A stretch of 64,000 nucleotides of DNA from DASPKT01 sp035626475 (GTDB lineage: Bacteria; Pseudomonadota; Alphaproteobacteria; Azospirillales; Azospirillaceae). The notes under the pieces were generated by a model, which was not told where the DNA came from, did no database searches, and worked only from the letters and a program-made list of their open reading frames with translations. The position numbers and the translations under genes are program-made. Shown in pieces: positions 16,350 to 25,391 of this stretch; within the stretch, counting starts at the first letter, position 1; the number at the start of each line of letters is the position of its first letter. The DNA lies in contig DASPNP010000053.1 in the NCBI GenBank assembly GCA_035626475.1, positions 62,001-126,000 on the forward strand, written 5' to 3'.

Positions 16350-16841
16350 ATGGCCGTCCCGGGTGAGGCGCTGGCGCCGGCGGCCGGGCTCAACGGCTTT
16401 CTGCTGGCCGGCGGGCTGCTGAGCGCGGCGGCGTCGCTGCTGCATCTCGCCTGCATCCTGGTCGGCCCCTCCATGTACCTGGCGCTCGGCGCCGGCCGCC
16501 GCATGGCCGAGATGGCGGCGGCGGGGCACTGGTATCCCACCGTGATGACCCTGGGGATCGCGGGCGTGCTGGCGGCCTGGGCGTACTTCGCGCTCGCCGG
16601 GGCGGGGCTGCTGCCGCGGCCGCCGCTGCTGAAGGCCGGGCTGGTGGCGGTCACCGCGGTCTACCTGCTGCGGGGCTCTGCCGTGCTGCCGATCCTGCTG
16701 GCGCCGCGCGCCGCCGACGGGTCGGTGCAGGTGGCGGGCGCCGGCGGCCCGCTCTCCTTCTGGATCTGGAGTTCGGCGATCTGCCTGGCGATCGGGGCCG
16801 TCCACCTGGCCGGGCTCGTACGCGGCTGGCGCGGGCTCTGA
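16350..16841 (+). CDS. four-helix membrane protein of unknown function
   Basis: 163 residues with four predicted membrane segments (about 15-45, 60-85, 93-112 and 130-155). The first helix region includes AASLLHLACILVGPSMYLALGAG and the third LLKAGLVAVTAVYLLRGSAVLPILL. It looks like a small DUF-type integral membrane protein; no catalytic residues stand out. The gene is preceded by a 5-bp gap after the upstream hypothetical gene and likely shares its transcript. Confidence 0.7.
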   Translation: MAVPGEALAPAAGLNGFLLAGGLLSAAASLLHLACILVGPSMYLALGAGRRMAEMAAAGHWYPTVMTLGIAGVLAAWAYFALAGAGLLPRPPLLKAGLVAVTAVYLLRGSAVLPILLAPRAADGSVQVAGAGGPLSFWIWSSAICLAIGAVHLAGLVRGWRGL

Positions 16842-17034
16842 GCCGCCGCGCTTGCGCCGCCGCCGCCGGAAGAGGTAGAAGAAGCCCGGGTCCGCAGTCC
16901 ACCCAGGCGTCACCGCCCCGCGAGGGGAGCTAAACCTGCGCTTCTCACGCCCGCGACACGACCTCTTCCCCGTGCCACGTCGCAAGCCGGTGACCACCGA
17001 CATCCCCTGAGGAAACGGCACCTGGAGAACAGGC

Positions 17035-17118
17035 ATGTCCGGACCATCCCTCATGGCCGCCACGCGCGGCCTTTCCCGTCTTCGCCATCCTCCCGCCCGC
17101 CCGGCGCGGCGGTGCTGA
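17035..17118 (+). CDS. possible 27-residue upstream ORF
   Basis: ATG with GGAGA 6-7 nt upstream encodes a short basic peptide (MSGPSLMAATRGLSRLRHPP...) that stops 22 bp before the hydrolase ATG. It could be a leader coupled to the hydrolase gene or chance. The remaining part of the 299-bp gap 16842-17140 shows nothing else recognisable. Confidence 0.22.
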   Translation: MSGPSLMAATRGLSRLRHPPARPARRC

Positions 17119-17140
17119 GCCAAGCGCGGGAGATCCAATC

Positions 17141-18025
17141 ATGACGATCAGAACCCACGGGGGCGGTGCGATGCCGTCGCCTAAGACCGTACGCACGTCC
17201 CTCGGCCCCGTCGAATGCATCGACCACGGTGAAGGGCCGGCGATCCTGGCCCTTCACGGCGGCATGGGCGGCTGCGACCAGTCCTGGCTGCTGGCGCGGG
17301 CGCTGCTGCCCGATATCGGCAGCCACCGGGTGGTCGCGGTCTCGCGCCCGGGCTATCTGGGCACACCGCTGGCGCTGGCCGAGACGGCGGAGGAGCAGGC
17401 GGACCTTCTCGCCGCCCTGCTCGACACGCTCGGCATCCGCGATGCGGCGGTCGCGGCCGTATCGGCGGGCGGCCCGCCGGCGCTGCACTTCGCCGTCCGC
17501 CATCCCGGGCGCTGCCGCGGCCTGGTGCTGGTATCGGCGGCGAGCGGGCGGATGGAGGTGTCGGCGGAGCGCTTCAGGCGGATGCGCACCATGGCGCTGC
17601 TGGCCCGCATTCCCGGCGTGACGGCGCTGCTGCGCCGCAAGCTGGCGGCCGATCCCGGGAAGGCGCGGGCGCGCAGCATTCCCGATGCCGGCCTGCGCGC
17701 CCGGACCTTCGCCGATCCCGACGCCGGGCCGCTGCTGGCCGCCGTCCAGGAGTCGATCCTCGACGGGCTGAACCGGCGCATGCCGGGGACGCTGAACGAC
17801 ACGCGACGCCTCGACACGCTGCCGGTGCCGCCCCTGGCGGCAGTCAGGGCGCCGGTGCTGGCGGTCCACGCCATGGACGACGACGTGGTGGCCATCGCCC
17901 ATGCCGAGGCCGTCGCCGCCGGCGTGCCCGGCGCCCGGCTGATGCGCATCGACGGGGGCGGGCATTTCTGCCTCTTCACCCACATGCACGCCGTCCGGGA
18001 CGCGGCGGCGGCCTATCTGCGCTGA
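17141..18025 (+). CDS. alpha/beta hydrolase
   Basis: 294 residues. An oxyanion-hole LALHGGMGG is followed by the nucleophile elbow AVSAGG (Ser108), an acid in VHAMDDDVV and the catalytic His275 in DGGGHFCLF. A helical cap spans about 130-220. The elbow is A-x-S-A-G-G rather than G-x-S-x-G, as seen in some hydrolases of this fold. The substrate cannot be inferred. The start could also be the internal ATG at residue 11. It converges on tex, with a long hairpin between them. Confidence 0.85.
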   Translation: MTIRTHGGGAMPSPKTVRTSLGPVECIDHGEGPAILALHGGMGGCDQSWLLARALLPDIGSHRVVAVSRPGYLGTPLALAETAEEQADLLAALLDTLGIRDAAVAAVSAGGPPALHFAVRHPGRCRGLVLVSAASGRMEVSAERFRRMRTMALLARIPGVTALLRRKLAADPGKARARSIPDAGLRARTFADPDAGPLLAAVQESILDGLNRRMPGTLNDTRRLDTLPVPPLAAVRAPVLAVHAMDDDVVAIAHAEAVAAGVPGARLMRIDGGGHFCLFTHMHAVRDAAAAYLR

Positions 18026-18034
18026 GGCCCGCGG

Positions 18035-18065
18035 GAGAGGGGCGGCCCTTGCGGCCGCCCCTCTC
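18035..18065. terminator. strong hairpin between convergent genes
   Basis: A 13-bp stem, GAGAGGGGCGGCC paired with GGCCGCCCCTCTC, around a 5-nt loop, lies between the hydrolase stop and the tex stop. No U-tract is present on either side, so termination may need Rho or may only protect the 3' ends. Confidence 0.6.
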
Positions 18066-18071
18066 CTGGCC

Positions 18072-20456
<2,385 letters not shown>

Positions 20457-20621
20457 GCTGTCTCGGTCCGGCTGGGTACGGAGGAGCAGCGTGCTTAGCG
20501 CAGGATGCGGCGGGGTGCCAGCATCGAAGTGCGGATCGGCGGACCGGCGCGGCGCCGGCAAGGAAAGGAAGTTCCACGATTAAGTGGTATCGATGTATTT
20601 TTCTGATTTTGGCCGACGCGG

Positions 20622-20637
20622 TTAACCCCCGCTTAAC
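20622..20637 (+). promoter_or_regulatory. full-consensus CtrA binding site
   Basis: TTAACCCCCGCTTAAC matches the Caulobacter CtrA consensus TTAA-N7-TTAAC at every fixed base. It sits in an AT-rich patch between tex and the next minus-strand gene, with the TTAAC half pointing toward the plus-strand candidate RNA at 20655-20733. No other nearby plus-strand gene explains it. Confidence 0.6.
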
Positions 20638-20654
20638 CAGCCGGCGGTAAAACG

Positions 20655-20733
20655 GTCTGGCAACTGTGGTTGCGTTTCCTCCCTAGAAGACTTCAAGGCC
20701 CCGGCATCCCATGGATACCGGGGCTCTTTTTTT
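20655..20733 (+). ncRNA. candidate CtrA-controlled small RNA with GCGTTTCCTCCC motif
   Basis: An orphan plus-strand transcript is implied by a perfect intrinsic terminator between two minus-strand genes. From 5' to 3' it shows a hairpin GCAAC-TGTG-GTTGC (20660-20673), the single-stranded GCGTTTCCTCCC (20672-20683), a short linker and the terminator hairpin. The pyrimidine stretch is complementary to GGGAGGA Shine-Dalgarno sequences. The CtrA box ends about 20 bp upstream. The 5' end is estimated, not determined. Confidence 0.6.
20698..20733 (+). terminator. Rho-independent terminator (plus strand)
   Basis: The stem GCCCCGG/CCGGGGC, with an inner ATCC/GGAT pair, is followed by TCTTTTTTT. It is one of the clearest terminators in the window and belongs to no annotated protein gene on this strand. 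Confidence 0.9.
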
Positions 20734-20836
20734 GTCCGGGAGGGAGCCGCCCGGGACCGGGGCGCGAGATCACGCGCCGGTCCCGGGTGGTATTTTCCTC
20801 AAATGCCGCGCAACTTCCGCGCTTGATGGCCGCGTC

Positions 20837-22642
20837 TCAGGGACGGAGCCGCGGTGGGGCCGGGGCGTAGGGATCGACCGGCCGCTCCGGTTCCGGGTCG
20901 GTCGCGGCCGGCCGGGGGGCGGGGCGGCGGCGGGCCGGGGGACGCTCGTCGAGCCGGTCCAGCGCGTCGGTGATCTCGCGGTTCTGCGGCTCGACCCGCA
21001 GCGCCCGCTGGTAGTAGACGCGGGCGTTCGCGATCTCGCCCCGCTGCACGGCCAGGCTGGCCCAGCGGCGGTAGGTCCCGACGATCTCGGCGCGCAGGAT
21101 GGCGGCCTCGCGGCTGCCCGGTGCCAGCGCCTCCAGCTCACGCAGCGTGCCCAGCGCATTGTCCGGGCCGGGCGTGGTGATCTGCCGCGCCTCGATCTGG
21201 CGCCGGCCGCGCGACAGCAGCGCCGCCAGGTCAGCCGACGGCGAGACCGGCTGGACGGCCTCGGCCGGAGGCAGGGCGGGCGGGCGGGGGCCGGCCACCT
21301 CGCGGTCCGACACCGGCTCGTCCGCCGGGGCGGGCGCCTGGGCGACCGGGCGCTCGGCCGGCCGGGACGGCGGCTGCAGCTGGGTCGGCGCGGCCAACTG
21401 GGCCTGCGACTGGGGAACCGGGGACTGCGGTACCGGCGGCTGCGCGGCCGGAGACTGCGGAACCGGCAACGGCGCCGTCTCGGTGGGGGCCGACGTCACC
21501 GGAGCCGGAGCCGCGCTGGCAAGATCGGTCGGACGGGTTGGCGCCGGCTCCACGGTATCGGGCCGGGACGCCGTCGGGGCGGCGGGAACGGGCAGGGGCG
21601 CCGCCGTGATGCCGGGATCGGCCTGCGGGCGCGGGTCGGCGGCGGATGCGTCGATCGCGGCCGTCCGCTCCCCGGTCATGTCGGGCAGCTCGCCGCCGTA
21701 GCGGCCATAGAGATAGGCGCCACCGGCACCGGCCGCGAGCAGGATGGCGGCGAGCCACAGGGCGCCTGAGCGCCGGCCCGACCCTTCGGTGCGGCGGGCG
21801 TCGGCGGCCAGGGCGGCCGGCGGGGTGCGGACCGGCGCCTTCACCACGCCGCGTGCGGGCGCGGCGCTCACGCCGGCGACGGGCCCGGGAGCGGGGCTGG
21901 GCCGGGGAGCGGGGTTGGGCCGGGCCGCCGGTGCCGCCGGAGCGGCTTGCCTGGGGGCGGCCTGGGCCGCCGGCTGGGAGGCGGGCTGCGGCGCGGCGGG
22001 AGCTGCGGGAGTGGCCGCCGCCGGGCGGGCGGGGGCCGCTGCACGGCGCTCCGGCGCGGGTGCGGCCAGCCGGTACAGCGTGCCCGTTTCCTGCAGCGCC
22101 GGGCCGAGGCCGGCGCCGGCCAGCTTCTGCTCCAGCGCCGGGGTGCCGGCCAGCAGGATCTGCAGGAAGCGGCCCGACGCGCTCGGCGTGTCCGACAGCT
22201 CGCGCAGGTCGCGCAGCGTCTTGGCCGGCAGCAGGTCGGCCCGCTCCACGACCAGCACGCCGGCGCCGGCCTGTTCCAGCCGGTCGGCGGCGAGGTCGAC
22301 CAGCGCCTCGAAGCCGGGATCGGGCTGGCCGGCCGGCAGAAGGCCGCGGGCGCCGGCGGCGACGAGATGCTCCACCTCCGCCTCGCGGCCGGCTTGCACC
22401 AGCATCGCCAGGGAGCCGTCGCTGTCGACATTGCGGGCGAGGCGGCGGACCAGGGCGCCGCGGCGCGCGTCGTCCTCCGACAGCAGCACCATCAGGCGCC
22501 TTCGGCCGATGACCGCGAGCATGAGGCCGTTATAGACGTCGTCCTCCTCGATCGCCGCCCCCTGGGACAGGGCGGCGGCCATGGAGGCGGCGTCACGCGT
22601 GGCGCGGCGCTGTCCGCCGCTCTGCGGTGGCTGGTTCACCAT
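20837..22642 (-). CDS. membrane protein with degenerate ExeA-like ATPase domain and periplasmic TPR
   Basis: 601 residues. The N-terminal part (about 35-190) follows the ExeA/GspA AAA fold, with ILLAGTPALEQKLAGAGLG matching the sensor region. However, the P-loop position reads MVLLSEDDARRGALV and the Walker B VLVVERADLL, so nucleotide binding is probably lost. A long Ala/Pro linker leads to one membrane helix (about 293-312), another Pro-rich stretch and a C-terminal TPR (ARVYYQRALRVEPQNREITDAL). The layout resembles ExeA-GspB or MSHA-type assembly proteins linking cytoplasm and periplasm. ATG 22642 was chosen where the protein-like sequence begins. Function unknown. Confidence 0.75.
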   Translation of the reverse strand: MVNQPPQSGGQRRATRDAASMAAALSQGAAIEEDDVYNGLMLAVIGRRRLMVLLSEDDARRGALVRRLARNVDSDGSLAMLVQAGREAEVEHLVAAGARGLLPAGQPDPGFEALVDLAADRLEQAGAGVLVVERADLLPAKTLRDLRELSDTPSASGRFLQILLAGTPALEQKLAGAGLGPALQETGTLYRLAAPAPERRAAAPARPAAATPAAPAAPQPASQPAAQAAPRQAAPAAPAARPNPAPRPSPAPGPVAGVSAAPARGVVKAPVRTPPAALAADARRTEGSGRRSGALWLAAILLAAGAGGAYLYGRYGGELPDMTGERTAAIDASAADPRPQADPGITAAPLPVPAAPTASRPDTVEPAPTRPTDLASAAPAPVTSAPTETAPLPVPQSPAAQPPVPQSPVPQSQAQLAAPTQLQPPSRPAERPVAQAPAPADEPVSDREVAGPRPPALPPAEAVQPVSPSADLAALLSRGRRQIEARQITTPGPDNALGTLRELEALAPGSREAAILRAEIVGTYRRWASLAVQRGEIANARVYYQRALRVEPQNREITDALDRLDERPPARRRPAPRPAATDPEPERPVDPYAPAPPRLRP

Positions 22643-22975
22643 GGGCCCTTCTGCTTGAACGGGTTTGAGCACTTTAGGTCCTGCGAAGCCTTGGGCGGTC
22701 GGGGCATAGGAGGATCGCGCGGCGCCAAAGGCGGCACCCTCACCCCCTCCGCCGGGCGGCGGGCGGTGCGGGCGCGACCGGAAGGGCGCGATTCCTTGCC
22801 TCGTGCTGCAGAACGTTCGGGGAGCGGGGTAGGGAGCATATTCCCGAAGAGCTAAGCCCAGCGCCTGTTTCCACAACGCCCGACCATGGAAAGGCGCTTA
22901 CTCCGGAGTGAGCTCGGAGCGCGGCCAGGTGAACCCGCTGGGTCGTCCGCGCCCGGGCGGCACCACATCTGGTGA

Positions 22976-22995
22976 GGATGTCCGCAGAGACATCC
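22976..22995. promoter_or_regulatory. inverted repeat upstream of the ExeA-like gene
   Basis: GGATGTC-CGCAGA-GACATCC is a perfect 7-bp inverted repeat about 330 bp upstream of the minus-strand gene at 22642. It could be a regulator site; nothing identifies the protein. Confidence 0.35.
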
Positions 22996-23043
22996 GCGAC
23001 GGAGCAGGTGCGCACGCTTTAGGGGTGGGCGCTCTCCACAGAC

Positions 23044-23073
23044 TTATCCACAATGCGATCAGGTCTAAGACCT
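23044..23073. promoter_or_regulatory. DnaA-box match and 13-bp palindrome
   Basis: TTATCCACA (23044-23052) is an exact DnaA box, preceded by a weaker TCTCCACA. AGGTCTAAGACCT (23061-23073) is a perfect palindrome. Both lie in the 701-bp gap 22643-23343, which otherwise contains the candidate RNA on the minus strand and no protein gene. One exact box is not evidence of an origin. Confidence 0.35.
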
Positions 23074-23124
23074 TCAGCTGAGCCTAAAGCCGCCTGGATT
23101 ATTGTGGCCGAGCCACCGATCTGG

Positions 23125-23156
23125 CAGAAGAAGGGCCGCTCCTCGCGGAGCGGCCC
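23125..23156 (-). terminator. intrinsic terminator of the second candidate RNA
   Basis: GGGCCGCTCC/GGAGCGGCCC forms a 10-bp stem with a 4-nt loop and is followed on the minus strand by TTCTTCTG. The U-tract is interrupted but adequate. Confidence 0.65.
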
Positions 23157-23210
23157 GAGTCAGGGGAGGAAACGCCCGATAAAGGGCACGCGGCAACAAT
23201 GCCGCGATGC
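23125..23210 (-). ncRNA. candidate small RNA with GCGTTTCCTCCC motif, second member
   Basis: On the minus strand, hairpin CGCGGCA-TTGT-TGCCGCG (23206-23189) is followed by hairpin GCCC-TTTATC-GGGC (23187-23174), the single-stranded GCGTTTCCTCCC (23175-23164), and a 10-bp GC terminator stem with TTCTTCTG. The 12-mer and the order of elements match the candidate at 20655-20733. No protein gene on this strand lies upstream that would need this terminator. The 5' end is estimated. Confidence 0.55.
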
Positions 23211-23343
23211 GTAAAATGTTCCGGCCGAACCGGAGCGGAAGTGCAGCCGGCCCCCTCGTGGGGCCGCTGCCATTTCCGGGGACCGTTCCGCCGCTCCCGA
23301 CGTTATCCGCTGCAAGCCCCTGATCCAGAACGGAGCCCCTGGC

Positions 23344-24216
23344 GTGCAGCAGCCCCAGCCTGAGGCCGCACCGGCCGCGCGGCGTACCGCCCAAGTCCCC
23401 ACTTCCCCGCAAGGGGCGCCCCCTCTTGTCGCGGATGAGGCCATCGTGGCCCTGGCCGAGCGGATGGCGGAGGCCGCACCCGCGCTTTTCCTGGACTACG
23501 ACGGCACGCTGACGCCCATCGTCTCCCGGCCGGAGATGGCGGTCCTCGATCCCGCCATGCGCGAGCGGCTGCGGCGTCTGGCGGCGCTGTGCCCCGTCGC
23601 CATCGTCAGCGGCCGCGACCTGGTTGATCTGCGCGGGCGCGTCGGGCTGGACGGGCTGATCTACGCCGGCAGCCACGGCTTCGACATCGAGGCGCCGTCG
23701 GGCGGCCGCCAGTTCGGTCTGGAGTACCGGCCGGCGCTGCAGGCGGCGGCGGAGCGGCTGGGGCGGGAGCTCGCTGGCATCACGGGCGTGCTGATGGAGG
23801 CGAAGGCCTTCGGGGTGGCCGTGCACACCAGGAACGTGGCGGACGAGGCGTCGAAGGCGCGGGTGCGCGCCGCCGTCGAGGCCGCCCATGCGGAGAGCGG
23901 CCGCCTCCGCCTCACCTTCGGCAAGGAGGTGCTGGAGCTGCGGCCCGACCTGGACTGGGACAAGGGCCACGCCGTCCTGTCGCTGATCGAGGCCGAGCGG
24001 ATGGAGGGGCGGCTGCCCGTCTATGTCGGCGACGATCTCACCGACGAGGACGCGTTCCGCGCCCTGGCCGGCCGGGCGGCGGGCGCCGCGCTGGGGCTGC
24101 AGGTCGGCGACCATGGGCAGGCGACCGCGGCGACCCACCGTTTGCCCGACATCGCGTCCGTCGGCGCGCTGCTCGACGCCCTCGCCGCCGCGCTGGAGCG
24201 TCGGCGGGAGGGCTGA
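23344..24216 (+). CDS. otsB: trehalose-6-phosphate phosphatase
   Basis: 290 residues from GTG 23344 (GGAG upstream). A HAD fold begins with FLDYDGTLTPIV, in which Asp51 is the nucleophile and Asp53 the acid/base. IVSGRDLVDLRGRVG and GSHGFDIEAPSGG form the cap entry, and VYVGDDLTDEDAF binds Mg2+, the signature of OtsB. It removes phosphate from trehalose-6-phosphate. The partner synthase otsA is not in the window, which is unusual. A 64-residue gene converges on it from the right. Confidence 0.93.
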   Translation: MQQPQPEAAPAARRTAQVPTSPQGAPPLVADEAIVALAERMAEAAPALFLDYDGTLTPIVSRPEMAVLDPAMRERLRRLAALCPVAIVSGRDLVDLRGRVGLDGLIYAGSHGFDIEAPSGGRQFGLEYRPALQAAAERLGRELAGITGVLMEAKAFGVAVHTRNVADEASKARVRAAVEAAHAESGRLRLTFGKEVLELRPDLDWDKGHAVLSLIEAERMEGRLPVYVGDDLTDEDAFRALAGRAAGAALGLQVGDHGQATAATHRLPDIASVGALLDALAAALERRREG

Positions 24217-24219
24217 GCC

Positions 24220-24414
24220 TCAGGGTTTCTGGCGCGGGGGCAGGGTCGAACCGGCGTCGCCGGAGTCCGGCTGGGCGGCCGGGTCGCGGCTCGGTTCCGG
24301 CACGCCGCCGGGGGCGTAGGGCGGCATGGCGTCGTCCGAGGGATGGCGCGGCGAGACCGGGGGCACCGGCCCCTCCGCCTTCTCCGCCTTGGGCTTTCCC
24401 GATGCTCCGGTCAT
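24220..24414 (-). CDS. 64-residue disordered protein of unknown function
   Basis: A short Pro/Gly/Ser/Asp-rich protein (MTGASGKPKAEKAEGPVPPV...) predicted to be disordered. GGAGGAA lies at good spacing before the ATG, and codon use is normal. It converges on otsB with a 3-bp gap and faces the Wza-like gene divergently. No domain is recognised. Confidence 0.55.
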   Translation of the reverse strand: MTGASGKPKAEKAEGPVPPVSPRHPSDDAMPPYAPGGVPEPSRDPAAQPDSGDAGSTLPPRQKP

Positions 24415-24675
24415 GGGCCGTTCCTCCGTGGCTGGTTCCGGCCAGGGGAACGGGCGGGGCGGCGAAAAGGTCCCCCGATTCCTGGGGGCGCCCGTACCGG
24501 GGGAGTGCTCCGAACGGCGGCCTCGGCGCGCGGGCGTACGCCGCATGGACCGCGTGCCCTCCGCTTCTACCCCCCGCCGTCCGGGGACCCGGCGTCCCTA
24601 GAATGGCGTTCATGCTCGGTCGCGGCGCCCTTCCTCCGGGCCGCATCCGAAGTTGTGAATGAGGAGCGCAAGATC

Positions 24676-25242
24676 ATGTCGAATACTTTCCGCGCGATGC
24701 TGGTCGCGGTCGCGGCGACCCTCGCCGCCTGCCAGTCGGCTCCGCCCCCGATGGAAGCGGCCATGGCCAATCCGGCGGGCGCGGGCGAGTACACGCTGGG
24801 CCCGGGAGACAGGGTCCGCCTGGTGGTCTTCGGGCAGGAGCAGCTGTCCGGCGAGTTCGCGGTGGACGGCGGCGGCCAGATGGCCGTGCCGCTGATCGGG
24901 CAGGTGAACGCCAAGGGGCTGACCGCCCGCCAGCTCGAGAAGCGCATCGCCCAGCAGCTGAACGAGGGCTATGTCAAGGACGCCAGCGTCAGCGCCGAGG
25001 TGCTGAGCGCGCGGCCGGTCTATGTGATGGGCGAGGTCAACAATCCCGGCAAGTTCGCCTACGCCAGCGGCACGACGGCGCTGAACGCCATCGCCATGGC
25101 GGGCGGGCACACCTACCGGGGCCGCCAGGACTACGTGATCATCAGCCGCAATGTCGACGGTCAGGTGCTGGAGCGGCGCGCGCCGCTGAACACGCCGCTG
25201 CTGCCGGACGACGTCGTGCGCGTGCCCGAGCGGTTGTTCTGA
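24676..25242 (+). CDS. Wza-type polysaccharide export lipoprotein
   Basis: 188 residues. A lipoprotein signal ends in LAAC (Cys about 18). The Poly_export domain follows (YTLGPGDRVRLVVFGQEQLSGEFAVDGGGQMAVPLIG) and then one SLBB domain (RPVYVMGEVNNPGKFAYASGTTALNAIAMAGG). Such proteins form outer-membrane channels for exopolysaccharide. It is short, with one SLBB, as in many alphaproteobacterial forms. AGGAG precedes the ATG. The usual inner-membrane partner Wzc and glycosyltransferases are absent; an AAA ATPase and a small membrane protein follow instead. A GC hairpin lies 10 bp after the stop. Confidence 0.9.
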   Translation: MSNTFRAMLVAVAATLAACQSAPPPMEAAMANPAGAGEYTLGPGDRVRLVVFGQEQLSGEFAVDGGGQMAVPLIGQVNAKGLTARQLEKRIAQQLNEGYVKDASVSAEVLSARPVYVMGEVNNPGKFAYASGTTALNAIAMAGGHTYRGRQDYVIISRNVDGQVLERRAPLNTPLLPDDVVRVPERLF

Positions 25243-25391
25243 CGACTATGCGGGGGAGCGGCCTCGCCGCCGCTCCCCTGGGTTGTGGCACTTTCGTGGC
25301 AATGGGACCGAACGGCCCCGCCGGGCGTTGTTGCTGATGCGAACCGGTGCCTGCGCCGGCGCACCGCCGGAATGACGGCCAAGAGAGCAAG

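Noticed and set aside
22740..22876. Longer start for the ExeA-like gene at 22876
   Set aside because: The extra 78 residues are Pro/Arg/Gly-rich non-protein-like sequence; ATG 22642 begins the credible part.
23044..23052. Replication origin at the DnaA box
   Set aside because: Only one exact box, no AT-rich unwinding region and none of the usual origin neighbours.
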